Positions 10,901-21,200 of a DNA stretch of 64,000 nt are shown here, one piece after another. The translations under genes were made by a program, and so were the position numbers. The notes under the pieces are model-generated. The model was given only the letters and a program-made list of their open reading frames with translations. It did not search any database and had not been told where the DNA came from. The stretch spans positions 1 through 64,000 of the forward strand of contig JAVGVS010000541.1 in the NCBI GenBank assembly GCA_032718565.1, written 5' to 3'. Source of the DNA: Distichodus sexfasciatus. Taxonomy: Eukaryota; Chordata; Actinopteri; Characiformes; Distichodontidae. Numbering within the stretch: the first letter of the stretch is position 1; each line of letters begins with the position of its first letter.

Positions 10901-12834
10901 ACACACTCACAACATTAACAAGAAGAAGAAGAAGAAGGGCAAACCCTCAGAAAACCGCCTTCACTAAGGAGGAGGAGTGAACGCAGCCCAGATGCCAAGC
11001 TGTGAATTACACGTGTTACTTTAACTGTCTCTAGGAACAAAATGAATACATTTCAAGATGTGAATGAAATAAAAATTCCAAATATTTGGGGAACCTTCAT
11101 AGATAAAGTTAAGAAATCCACAAGCTGATGGAAGAGCTACTCTGACTACACGTGTACCGCATGTTGGTTACTAAACCTCTCTAAATCGAATGCTTTACTT
11201 CCTGCACTTTAGAATAAGCACAGCACGATACCACTGTTATATGTCCGATACGATACCGATATTGTAAATTTGGGTATCCGCCGATACGATACAAATCCAG
11301 TACAGTCTCTGAGTCTTTTTTTTTAAACAGAAAACACAAAATAAAGCTTTTAACAATGTCTGAATACACGACAGATTATTCTGTTATATTCAAGTAAATA
11401 CTTGGCTTAAATACTGTTTTCCAACTAAAACAATGTAATAATTACACACCCATATGTATATGCTAAATGATGTATTATTAAAATAACACCTCAAAAATGA
11501 TTCCTTTAAACACAGTTGTGTCATTTAGTGACGCTCCCTAATCCTGCGGCGCTAAAAGCATCAAGAACACAGAGATTGTGAGTGAGAGCCGGTGTTGTTG
11601 AGGAAATTAAACAGTATAATGGTGTGATGTGCTTTTGGGCTTGTAGTGTGTTATGACATTGAGCAGAACAAGCAATGCAACACACTACAGGATTCAATGT
11701 GAATGTTGAACAATATTGTGTAAAATTTTGCTAGATTTTGTTTATATTCATTCTTGTTTACATTACTCACAGTGCAACAAAAAGAATTCCCGTGAGTATT
11801 CGAATATGCACTTTTTGTTAACTTTTGCTCCTTTAAAATAAATAAAAGTATGATGGCGTATTAAGACCATTGTAGATTAAAAATGGAGCTGTGGGAGGAA
11901 GATAAAATTTTGAAAAACTCTGGGATTAAAGTTGTATATTTATGAGAAGTCAGATATTCTCTGAGATTAAAGTGGCAAATAAAACTGTAATCGTGGGATT
12001 TCTGACTTCTCCCCCTCAGGGTTTTACCTCCTCTTCCCTCAGTGCCGTTTTTAAAAAATATCTGCAATTGTGTCATAATAAAAGTCCAAAAAAATAACTG
12101 GAGAGCCTGAAATACAGTAGGAACTCCCGTAAAGTCAGACCAAACCACATTCATTGTGAAGTATTGAATTTTAGTCACATGACAGTCAAAACGTCATTGT
12201 TTTATTTGACGAAAAGTAGTTACATTTTAGTCAGTGTTTAGTAATTATTTTTAGTAAAAACGTTACCCCTCTTTATTCAGTTATGGAAATGATCTGGCAT
12301 TGTACATTTAATCCAAGTACACATAAACTCGCAGGATTAATGTTCACAGCATCAGGTGCAAAAAACGCTCACTTATTTTTCGTCAAACGTACGAAAGCTT
12401 CACTAACTCACTGAAGAGAGTGGGGAAGCCTTTGAGATCTCAAATATACAATATCATTAATAATTTAATCCTCCTTCATATTATAGAACCGAGACATTTT
12501 GATATCTTTTGGAAATACAAGCAGCACATCAGGGAAGCGTCTTGTAGCTGTGTGTGTGTGCGTTTCGTTTGATCTTTTACTCATTTTGTCACCACTCCTC
12601 TCTTCTTCTCTTCAGGAACATCTCGAATATTTCTGCTTCCTCATTTTTTTTGTCTTCTGTTTCTTCTCCGGCCTCTTTGTGTGGTGGAGCGTGCCAGAGA
12701 CGAGGAACAGGAGCGTGATGGAAATCACATACGAGTTTGAGAAAATGCACAGAAAAGCAGCACAAGTCTCTGAGAACAAAGCCAGCGTTCCTCATGAATC
12801 CCACACACACATCGGCCTCGCCACCAGACTCTGA
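2491..12834 (+). CDS. Class II facilitative sugar transporter, SLC2A11/SLC2A15 type (5' exons outside window)
   Basis: Nine coding exons join in frame to 409 residues plus stop: 2491-2615, 3369-3498, 3763-3911, 4923-5113, 7232-7342, 8954-9055, 9980-10055, 10745-10872, 12616-12834. The exon lengths (125, 130, 149, 191, 111, 102, 76, 128 nt, then the last) follow the GLUT-family pattern. Visible family marks are RKK after helix 2, ECAPKSLRGM, PESPRYLL after helix 6, QLCGINAVYLYS in helix 7, GKR in the 8-9 loop, GPAGVTAPLPGEIF in helix 10 and PETRNRS after helix 12. Class II members move fructose, glucose or urate across the plasma membrane; the real substrate cannot be read here. SFEMIM and GPAGVT are shared with GLUT11. 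In medaka the fish paralogues slc2a15b and slc2a11b are needed for leucophore and xanthophore development. About 85 N-terminal residues (helices 1-2) lie left of the window. The donor after 2615 (GTCTGC) is weak. Confidence 0.9.
3540..3690 (-). repeat. tRNA-derived SINE fragment, inverted
   Basis: On the minus strand it carries the CGGTTCAAGTTCCGGA B-box-like block, followed by the GAGTACCTCAG/GGTACCG block typical of the main SINE family of this window. It sits in the intron between exons 3369-3498 and 3763-3911. Confidence 0.5.
3922..3938 (+). repeat. CA run just inside a 5' splice site
   Basis: An (AC)n run starts 11 bp after the donor at 3912. The same intron ends in a (GT)15 run at 4891-4920 that abuts the acceptor, so the two intron ends are complementary. 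Confidence 0.85.
4085..4368 (+). mobile_element. Non-autonomous repeat of the CATTGTGGGGACC family, copy 1
   Basis: The copy has the ordered blocks CATTGTGGGGACCTTTTTGT, GGCTTTGTGGGGACAT, GAGAGGTCCCCATGAG, GGTTAGGGTTAGGATTAG and CATTATGGGAGTCTATGGA, which is a widespread teleost repeat. Other copies: 8655-8935, 26610-26800 (3' truncated) and 28945-29205. The inner TTAGGG-like words belong to the element and are not telomeric. Confidence 0.75.
4891..4922 (+). promoter_or_regulatory. (GT)15 tract serving as the 3' splice-site context
   Basis: A (GT)15 repeat runs directly into the AG before exon 4923-5113, leaving no ordinary polypyrimidine tract. Comparable TG runs stand before the exons at 3369, 3763, 7232, 8954 and 29240. 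Confidence 0.8.
5339..5495 (-). repeat. tRNA-derived SINE, inverted copy
   Basis: Read on the minus strand, it runs from a GGTAGCGTAATGGTTAGGG A-box-like start through CCGGTTCAAAGCCCGG to the GAGGTACTCATGAGCAAGG block and the GGAGCAGT-type body. It forms an inverted pair with the copy at 5530-5766. Confidence 0.65.
5530..5766 (+). repeat. tRNA-derived SINE
   Basis: The head is CTAGCGCAACGGTTAGGGAG, followed by a decayed B box (CAGTTCTAGTCCTGG). The body has GGTACTCATGAGTAAGGTAC, then CACGGATGGGTCTAATGCAG, and a tail TGTGGTGTGTTCACAATGAC. The family recurs at 20266, 26520, 27731, 30890, 37731 and 38411. Confidence 0.7.
6055..6808. mobile_element. Non-autonomous hAT-like element, 754 bp
   Basis: The ends mirror each other: TAGGGCCCTATGATTTGCG at the left and CGCATTTCATAGCGCCCTA at the right. 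The inner sequence repeats words such as ACGGAATT near both ends. The flanks (ACCAAAAG and ACAAAAGC) look like a decayed 8-bp duplication. No transposase is left. Confidence 0.65.
7988..8240 (+). repeat. Retroposon-like repeat, AAGTTTATTACCAAGTAC family
   Basis: It shares AAGTTTATT..., GTCATGACGTGAATGAGCC, AGAAGTAGAGAA and ATCTGAACTGTGCA-like words, in the same order, with copies at about 52600-52960 and 53040-53310. It may be a SINE or a LINE 3' tail; the class is uncertain. Confidence 0.5.
8465..8590. mobile_element. Short MITE of the GTTTCC...TAGTCTTGGACTA type
   Basis: It starts near GGCTGGTTTCCTGAACATGG and ends near TTGTCTGGGAAACTGGC, with an inner TAAACCTAGTCTTGGACTAA palindrome. A related copy is at 34795-34955 and another decayed one at 58395-58480. 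Confidence 0.55.
8655..8951 (+). mobile_element. CATTGTGGGGACC repeat, copy 2, reaching the exon acceptor
   Basis: It has the same block order as the 4085 copy. Its terminal TG tract (8932-8951) is directly followed by the AG before exon 8954-9055, so the repeat supplies the 3' splice-site context. The copy at 28945-29236 does the same for the nucleotidase exon at 29240. Confidence 0.7.
9143..9659. mobile_element. Non-autonomous hAT element, 517 bp, with 8-bp duplication
   Basis: Terminal TAGGGGTGTGGTGAGAC at the left mirrors GATCCCGTCACACCCCTA at the right. The flanks are GTATCTAC (9135-9142) and ATATCTAC (9660-9667), a 7 of 8 match, as hAT insertion predicts. It lies in the transporter intron after exon 8954-9055. 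Confidence 0.75.
10356..10625. mobile_element. Decayed hAT-type fragment
   Basis: It starts with TAGTATTAGGGCTGAACAAG, a worn form of the common TAGGGCTGAACGATTAAT end, and continues with many GATTA/AATCAT words. The right end is unclear. Confidence 0.4.
10873..12615. other. Last transporter intron, AT-rich, few repeats
   Basis: No extra exon is seen. It holds a CA run near 10899-10910, an AAG run at 10920-10935 and a fragment at about 11220-11300 rich in CGATAC words, from a hAT family. The acceptor (TTCTTCTCTTCAG) is conventional, unlike the TG-type ones upstream. Confidence 0.5.
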
Positions 12835-13155
12835 TTTCAGCTGTACACACACTAATCACTTTTTGTGTTCCTTGAGCACAAACATCACATATTTAATGTT
12901 AAATTGATCACTGCTCAGCTTTGTTTCTCTGACTTCTTTTAGGGTAGACTTCAGAATAATTTTTGCCGTGTAAACACAAACCAAAGATTATTTTCTTGAT
13001 ATTTTAATTATGAAAATTGAACCTAAATGGGACGTGTAACATCAGAGTTGTCGTGCTGTGAAGTGTTTTGAGGCATCACTTGGCAACTTTGTATTGTGTT
13101 TACTCAGATTGTATTTGGGCTTATTCTAAATGAGTTTGGAAACACATATGTAGTT

Positions 13156-13161
13156 AATAAA
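13156..13161 (+). terminator. Poly(A) signal AATAAA of the sugar transporter gene
   Basis: It is the first good AATAAA after the stop codon at 12832-12834 and would give a 3' UTR of roughly 340 nt. A second copy of the SINE-like repeat starts about 125 bp further on. Confidence 0.6.
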
Positions 13162-13285
13162 CTTTTTCATGGCATTTTATTAAGTATATGATTCCCGCTA
13201 TTGGAAAATTCTCTAAAAAGAGGTGGTGCTAATATTTCTATCGTCTAACAGTGAGATCCATTTTTACACTGTTCATTTAAGTGAG

Positions 13286-13613
13286 TGATTATTTGTGGGG
13301 GTGGCACAGTGGTTAGCGCTGCCACCTCACAGGGAGAAGGTCCTGGATTCAGTCCCCGGGTGTGGAGTTTGCATGCTCTCCCCGTGTTCACGTGGGTTTC
13401 CTCCGGGTGCTCCGGTTTCCTCTCGCAGTCCAAAAGCATGTGCTATAGGTTAATTGGTGGCTCTACAGTTAACCCTGTAAGGCGTGTGTGTGTGTGTGTG
13501 TGTGCGCGCCCTGCAGTGTGTTGGCGCCTGTCCATGGTTGATCCCCGCCTTGTGCCCGTAGTTCCGGGGATAGACTCTGGCCCCCCAGTTGGGATTAAAT
13601 GGTTCGGATAATA
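13286..13613 (+). repeat. SINE-like GGGTGGCACAGTGG repeat, second copy
   Basis: Same family as 1188-1529: TGGCACAGTGGTTAGCGCTG head, CTCCCCGTGTTCACGTGGG middle, TG run, then GGCGCCTGTCCATGG and GGGGATAGACTC. No clear target duplication was found. An inverted fragment of the other SINE family follows at 13630-13710. Confidence 0.65.
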
Positions 13614-13866
13614 AATGAAAGAAGGAATGATTGTCACTTGAACCAGCAACCTTCCGATCACAGGGCCAACTCCTAACCCCTAAACGTTACTCTACCAACT
13701 GCCCCAACTATTGGGTTATACTTACAGTACAAACCTTGTCTGTGAACAAAAAACAAACAGAGAAAAGTCAAGATTATAATGGTTCATTAATCGTAATGGA
13801 GGTAAAATGTTTCATTAATCGTGATATTGATTTGAGGTTGTATCGCCCAGACATAATTCTCGTAGT

Positions 13867-14207
13867 ACACTCTTAGAACGATTGTGTAGCAAAATAACAG
13901 AAATGTGCAGCACTTTAATTTACACATTTTGTGTTAATGTTAAATACAATTGTGTTGGAAAAGGTCAGATCTTTTACAGAGTTGTGTAGTTTTAAAATCT
14001 ACACATGGGCATTTGTTCACAACATTCAACACAAATATGTGTAACCAAGGACAACGTGTTAATATTACTTCTTTACACTTTCACTGTCAAAAGTGTTAAG
14101 GCAGTGAATGTTAAAATTAACACAAGAAACGTCCCAAAACTCACCCATTAATGTATAAGAATTTGATACAGTTTGTGTCCATTTTAACACATCTTTTCTA
14201 AGAGTGT
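13867..14207 (+). mobile_element. 341-bp MITE rich in TTAACAC words, copy 1
   Basis: The ends are inverted (ACACTCTTAGAACG and TTTTCTAAGAGTGT). The body contains many TTAACAC/GTGTTAA words. The same element lies in the opposite orientation at 54379-54714, 40 kb away, with matching order of blocks (for example GGTCAGATC, CATTTGTTCACA and ACCAAGGACAAC). Confidence 0.75.
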
Positions 14208-14741
14208 AAAAACTAGGACTGGGCAATATTAACCAGAGCGGGACTTGAACTGGTGACCTTCCTGACCGTTATGCGACCAACTGTCTTTACTAATGAACAT
14301 TTATTATTTTTTATGTTACAGAATAGTCTCTGTGAAAGTGTTTTTCTCTTTACAAACAGTAAAAGTCAATTTTATTCTAATATTTTTTTTTCTTACTTGG
14401 TTCAGTGTTTAGATCATAAGGTCTGGCACTAAGAGAACTCGTACCCTGAAAAAAAAAGAGTGCCAAAATAGTTCTGGAGTGATGCCAAAGACGAATAACT
14501 TTATGAAACATTTTGGGGACGATCAATATTTTTAGGACGTTTCTTTGTACAAGTATTTAAGAATTTTATAAACTAAACAATATTTTATTCCAATTCTTCG
14601 ATGCAGCGTAATGGAGCTGTCCTGGGGTAAAGCTTGTATGAGGAGTTGTGTGGTCGAATCCCAGGAACATTTCGGGACTTGTATTTTTACGAGTGCAGAT
14701 AAGAGTTCAGTGGTGACTTTATTTCGCGTGCTATTGATTCT

Positions 14742-14745
<4 letters not shown>
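14208..14745. other. Intergenic DNA between transporter and nucleotidase genes
   Basis: Apart from an inverted SINE fragment at 14230-14290 nothing recognisable is seen. A short CT run (14737-14755) leads into the long CA block. Confidence 0.5.
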
Positions 14746-14754
<9 letters not shown>

Positions 14755-14787
<33 letters not shown>

Positions 14788-14791
14788 AACA

Positions 14792-14828
<37 letters not shown>

Positions 14829-14992
14829 CCACACACACACACACACACACACAAACACCACACACACACACACAAACACCACACACACAAACACCACACA
14901 CACACAAACACCACACACACAAACACCACACACACACAAACACCACACACACACACCACACACACAAACACCACACACACACACACACACAC
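14755..14992 (+). repeat. Compound CA minisatellite upstream of the nucleotidase promoter
   Basis: About 240 bp of (CA)n is interrupted at intervals by AAACACC. The array ends some 300 bp before the start codon at 15293. Apparent reading frames through it (valine-cysteine or threonine-histidine alternation) are artefacts of the dinucleotide. Such DNA readily adopts the Z form and is length-variable. Confidence 0.9.
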
Positions 14993-15044
14993 CCGTCACT
15001 CGCTCACCGTGTCGTGTTGTGTTGTGTGTGAGAGAGAGATAACG

Positions 15045-15292
15045 AACTGTTGCGTGCGCGGCGCCGCGGCGTGTGCGCGTCTGATTTGACGTCGTGTCCC
15101 TCCCGGGCGCGTTTTTACGCACAGCGCGTTCCTGTGTTTTTGGGAGATAGTCACAGCGGGTTCACAATGCTGCTCTCCACCTCACCACCTAACGCGCTTA
15201 AAAGCTGCGTGTTTTAGGCCACAGTGGGAGACGAACAACAGTGGGATCATCAGCAGCAGCGGGAGAGAGACACACACACACACAGCAGCGGG
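15045..15292 (+). promoter_or_regulatory. CpG-rich promoter and 5' UTR region of the nucleotidase gene
   Basis: This is the most CpG-dense stretch nearby (GTGCGCGGCGCCGCGGCGTG near 15052, CCCGGGCGCG near 15103), and contains a TGACGTCG CRE-like word near 15087. It lies directly before the start codon. The transcription start cannot be fixed from sequence. Confidence 0.6.
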
Positions 15293-18200
15293 ATGGAGGC
15301 CGGGCGCGGAGCTCCGGAGACCCAGCAGCCGTTCCGAGTGGACTTCCACCAGCGGTGAGCAGCAGCCCCGCGGGGCAGGGAGGGGGCATTGGGGCTAAAA
15401 ACTACATCGTAGAGTGGGGAGTTAACTTCAGCTTAAATTCAACTTATTTCTAGTATGTTAAAATATATTATGAAGGACTTATTTCTAGTATATTATATTG
15501 TGACGGCCTTATTTAAAGTATATTAGATGGTCAAATGTGACCCTGCCTATGATAACCCGGCTAAAGTCGCAGTTTTTCTACCTCCTCTTTACCTGGCGTG
15601 ACTGCCGCGGATACACATTGATCTTAATGTCTGTATGCACTTTATAATGATAGAACAGTAGTTAATAAACAGAATAACACCCAAATCACCAGTTGTTTTT
15701 GCACATAAAGTAATCCCAAAGACGTTAGAAAAGCAGTGTTTACGAAGCCAACCTCCGGGATTTTCCGGTGGAAAATGGAAACATAAGGTGAATAAAATCA
15801 CAATTTTTGCTGTTTATCCTGTTAGAAATTACATTTCAAACATTACATCCGAAAACCTCAGTACATAATCTATCATTTACTGCAATAAACTCATATGGCA
15901 TATTGTTGACATTTTTCTCACTATGACTAATTTGACGCTCTTTATTTCATATTTAGATTTGGAGATTTTAGCCGGGTTTTCACAGGTGGGGTCACAAATA
16001 TATTGAAATATATTACGATGGTCAAGTTTATAAAATATACTATTAAGGTTTTATTTCTAGTATAATATGAAGGTCTAATTTCTATTATAATGTACTATGA
16101 AGGTCTTATTTCTGGTATAACTTACTGCACTTCGTTCTTCTAGTATATAATATTATGAGAATCTTATTTTGAGTCTAGTGTATTTTAATATACTACAAAG
16201 TGCTTATTTCTAGTATAATATAAAGGTCTATTTTTTATTCTAATGTACCTTGAAGGTTTTATATACAGTACTGTGCAAAAGTTTTAGACCGGTGTGAAAA
16301 AATGCTGTAAACAAAGAATGCTTTCAAAAATGCAAGTGTTAATCATTTATTTTCATCAATCAACAAAATGCAGTGAATGAACAAAAGAGAAATCTAAATC
16401 AAATCAATATTTGGTGTGACCACCCTTTACCTTCAAAACAGCATCAATTCTTCTAGGTACACTTGCACACAGTTTCTGAAGGAACTCGGCTGGTAGGTTG
16501 TTCCAAACATCTTGGAGAACTAACCACAGATCTATAATCCTATAATCCTACAAAATAATATAATGACTATAATTCTACAAAATAATATAATGACTATAAT
16601 CCTACAAAATAATATAATGACTACAAAATAATATAATGACTATAATCCTACAAAATGCCTGACTTTGTGCAAGTGTACCTATAAGAATTGATGCTGGTTT
16701 GAAGGCAAAAGGTAGTAACACCAAATATTGATTTGATTTAGATTTTTCTTTTGTTCGCTCACTTTGCATTTTGTAAATTGATAAAAATAAACAATCATTA
16801 TTTATATTTCTGAAAGCATTCTTTGTTTACAGCATTTTTTCACACCTGCCTAAAACTTTTGCACAGTACTGTATATGAAGGCTTTGTTTGTAGTATAATT
16901 TGCTATCAATGTCTTATTTCAAGTATATTAGATCAAGTATATTAAAATTATATTATTATGGTAAAGTATATTAAAATATCCTTGGATAGATATACTTTAA
17001 TATACGTTACCGTCATTAGAAATTAGACTTTTATATTATACTAGAAATAAGACCATATGAAAGTCGTATTTCTAGTATGATCTACTGTGACGGTCTTGTT
17101 TCTACTATAACATAATATGACGGTGTTTTTTCAAGTATATAAAAATATATCATGAAAATCAAGTATATAAGAAATATACTATGTGGGTGTATATACTGTG
17201 TTTTATTGTATATCTGAATATACTATGGAGACCATATTTCTAGTATATTGTAAATGTCTAATTTCTATTACAGTGTACTATCAAGGTCTTCTTTTTAGTG
17301 TGATATAGTATAACGGGCTTATATCTTGTATATTACAGTAGAAACATATTTCTATTATACAATAATCAATAATTATACAATTATCTTGTTTTTAGCACAA
17401 TCCACTGTAATATGCTATAAAGGTCTTATATGAGATTGTCTTATATCTTGTGAATTATAGTTTAAAGGTCTCATTTCTAGTATACAATAATACAATTTTA
17501 TCTAATCTTATTTCTAGCATAATACAGTGTAATATACTATGAAGGCCTTACGTCTTGTATATACTATGAGTCGTTATTAGTGATGATCTACTTTCATTAG
17601 GTTTCATCTTTCAGCAACAGACACCGCTGACCAGGTTAAGGGCTGCGGTGGAGATCAGCTGTGTGACTTTAATTATTTATTCACGTTTTTAGGGTGCAAG
17701 TTTATAGAACACTACTTTATAGAAGAGCAAAAATTAAGTCAAATAATATACTGTAAAAGTATATGATATTTATAGTATTTATTTGTATATTTATACCTAT
17801 AAAGATGTACTTTATTTCTTGTATAGTATAATAAACTACAATGTACTGACGTGTAAACGCTCATAAATGAAGTAAGGTTCAGATAATATTGGTTGGGTAT
17901 CACTTTGTTGTGGTGTTGTTTTTGCTGAACTGTATTATCTCATATAGCTTATCATGGTCAGGGCAGGCGCTAGAGAGGCACCACAGTGTTGCCCCTCTAT
18001 TTTTAGATGAACTACATCACTAGACGTTTGCTTTTTGGCTGATGAAATGACTCGGGTGTGTAACGGCAGGAAAAAGAGTGTGTGAAGTGCTTATGAATAT
18101 TGAATTTATTCCATTTTTGAAGATGAAAATGTTCAACAGGTCTAGAGAGGACAGACCACGTTTTCGTGAATGTGATTAAAAAGTACTAAAAGCTTTAAGA

Positions 18201-21200
18201 CAGTGAAAGTTAAGGTGACAGTAGGAACAGGGCTATTCCACCTCATGTATAACATTCCTTATAATAAGAGAAATTCTCTGTCCTAATCGGTTGTGGTGAT
18301 GAGGAAACGTCACATTTATGTCACATTTTTGGGCCCAAAGATTGGGATTTAATCCTCTGACTGGTGCAGATTCTCCCTGAACTGAGCTTTTAACAGGCAG
18401 GAAACTCAAGAATGTAGACACAGGAGCCTCCTAGTAAAATATTAACCGTAACTCTATATGCACCAACACTAAAGTTACTGTCACACACACACACACAGAG
18501 ACGTCTATATGCTGCTTCAGCAGAGTGATGATTAGCAGATTTCTGGTAAATATGTTACTGACTTTAATATTTCAGTTATGAACATTTATTTATTTTACTA
18601 CAGAAGGCTACAGTGTTCATTTTTAAATGGCCATCTTTTAAGCCATTTGTTTTAATGTCTGCTGAAGGTGCAATATGCATTATTTCACCAAAACTAACTT
18701 TATCAGTCGTTGTTGTTTCCGTAATTTTGTTTATATGTTTGTAGGTTCTCAGTCTTCCAGGGATGCGTTTCCCAAAAGCAACTAACATAATGCACGTTAG
18801 CAACTAACATTGGGTACGTTAGCAGCTAACATGTTGTTGCTAACATAGTTAGCAATACATTGACAACTATGCTTTTGGGAAACCCATCTCAGGATGTATT
18901 GTTCCATAATTATATGGTAATTACAGAATTTTGATCATTCTGTTTTCTAATGAGTCAGAATGCAGGTCACTGCTCGGTCATTCAGGCCTTGTTATTATGT
19001 CTTATTATCAAATGTAAACACTTCAAGTCTTTTCCTGGGAGGAGAAATCCATTTCCGAGGAAAGCAGCTTGTGCTAAAAGTGCTCACTGCCTGACTTTAT
19101 TTTGGTTAGCATCTTTGGGAGATTTCTCTTATTAGAAGCTGGTTCTCTTATTAGAGAAATGTAGTGATTTAAGTTAGAAAACCACTGCGTTTGCTCTCGA
19201 GCCTCCACCATCATCTGGTGTGTCTCATAGCAGCTGATGAAAAATGTGTGGATCTTTTCTTTAAGGGGTCAGCACACTGCTGTCCTGTAATATTAATCGT
19301 GGGAGTCCGGTTTGGCATCAGGCTATCTGTCATGTGCAGTGATGGCGGGAAAAGCTGTGGCGTTAACTATGGAAGGCCGTTGTTGCAAAAAACGTGAGAC
19401 AAAAAGTTCTTCAAAATTTTTCTTGTGCGGCCATGTGTCAAGGACAGTTATGTTGCTTAAGTTTGCGTGTATCTGAATACTGCACAGTAAAGCTTTGTTG
19501 GCACATATGAAAGCAACTACATGAGTACCTCACAGGAACCTTTACTGGTCCGGGACTCAAATGGTGACCCTCCGATCTCTAATCATTACACCACCACCTG
19601 CGCTCAGCATCATGTCTGCATCAGATGATAACATGCTCCTCGCTAAATATTAACAATACCGTTGGTCATGGTTGCCTCTCTATCACGGCGACTGACCAGA
19701 GAGTTATGTCAGAACATATGTCAGCACGTACAGTCCTACATACCCATAAAACTATGTTTATTCTATCAAATATGACAATAAGTATATGTATTTATTTATT
19801 GTTACTTAATTTAGGATAATTTTTTGTATCTGTAGCGGTGATTTACCGTTTTGGATTTGCTGCACATGGGAGATTTTGGTGTGTTTTTCGCTGCCTTAAC
19901 AGACTTTGTGAGACGTACTTGTCTCAGGTTGTTTGAGCCAACAGCGTCCCATAGTGTGTGTGTGCCAGTACGTGAACTCACACTCCGTACTGATTCTCGA
20001 TGACGTAATGATGCGTGAAGTGAGTGTGGCACGTAAGTGATGACGTCACAGCACAGCAGCGGCCTGATAAGCAGCATTCAGCTTGACTGCAGCTCCCTGA
20101 TAAACCAGCATGTTTACAGAGAGCCAGATGAGTCTTCGCTGAATCAGTGTTAAAGTTTGTGCAATCTGTTTTGTAGTAGAGTAGATAAAAATACAGTTCC
20201 AGAATGTTGATGAAAGACAGGAGATTTGAGTGGAAAGGGTGTGAAAGGGACAAGATTGATCATGACACCAGCGTAGTGTAACGGTTAGAGATTTGGCCCC
20301 GTGATCGGAAAGTTGCCTGTTCAAGTCCTGGACTGGTAAAGGTACTGCTGAGGTACTCGTGAGCAAGGTACCGTCCCCAAGTACTGCCACTTGGATGGGT
20401 AAAAATGCAAAGGTCACGTTTCGTTGTGGTGCACTGTGCTGTGTTCACAAGTAATCACTCACTTAAATAAAATAAGCAGTTGGTGGCTAAACTAAATATA
20501 ATTTTAATCAAATTAGACTTGTAATTAGCTGCTTCGGGTTGGCCAGACATTTGTGACCCTCCACGGCAAAACCAGTCGCTTGTCGCAAATTTTCAAAATT
20601 GAGTTATGATGTTTTCATGAAAGGCCATAAATCAAGCTTCAAAACGATACCTATATGGAATGAATGGGACGACATATGACTGAGATATCAATATTCAAAG
20701 GAGTCGGGTTTCTCCTGTCACGCCAAGTGAGAAACGGAGAAATCTGCCGTCGAAGTTGACTATCGCCGTAGCACTCACAGACGCTTGGTGCGGTCGCGGC
20801 TACGTTTGTATTTACGGTAGCCTACGCTGCATTCACAGCCACACGGATAGCCTACCTGCGTTAGGTTAACTGAACTCGGGAGACAAAGATGGATTCCGGA
20901 GAAATATCTTCACGCTAGTCAACCAGTGGATTTACCGTAAATATTGAAGTAGAGCGGTCAAAACACAAACTTTTAACATTCTGCTGGAATTGAATTCCTC
21001 ACCTCAAGAAAGTCATGTTTTTAGGATGGAAAGGGTAAGTTTTTCAGCGAAATTTATTCCCAACAGTACAGTATAGACCTTCCACTGTTTCAAAACACTA
21101 AAAACAAAAAATCCAAAATTTTACCCCACGCAACATAAACGCTCGATTTTCTCGGAAACCTCTGTCGCGACAAGCGACTGGTTTTGCCATGGAGGGTCAC

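Larger units (their letters stand above)
17581..20265. other. Second half of nucleotidase intron 1, mostly unassigned
   Basis: No exon is seen. It contains a short MITE (18760-18889), a SINE fragment (about 19505-19600, inverted) and two CRE-like words near 20 kb. The rest is AT-rich sequence in which I recognise nothing. Confidence 0.5.

Noticed and set aside
14532..15122. Long frames through the CA array (valine-cysteine or threonine-histidine repeats)
   Set aside because: A dinucleotide repeat has no stop codons in some frames; there is no protein logic.
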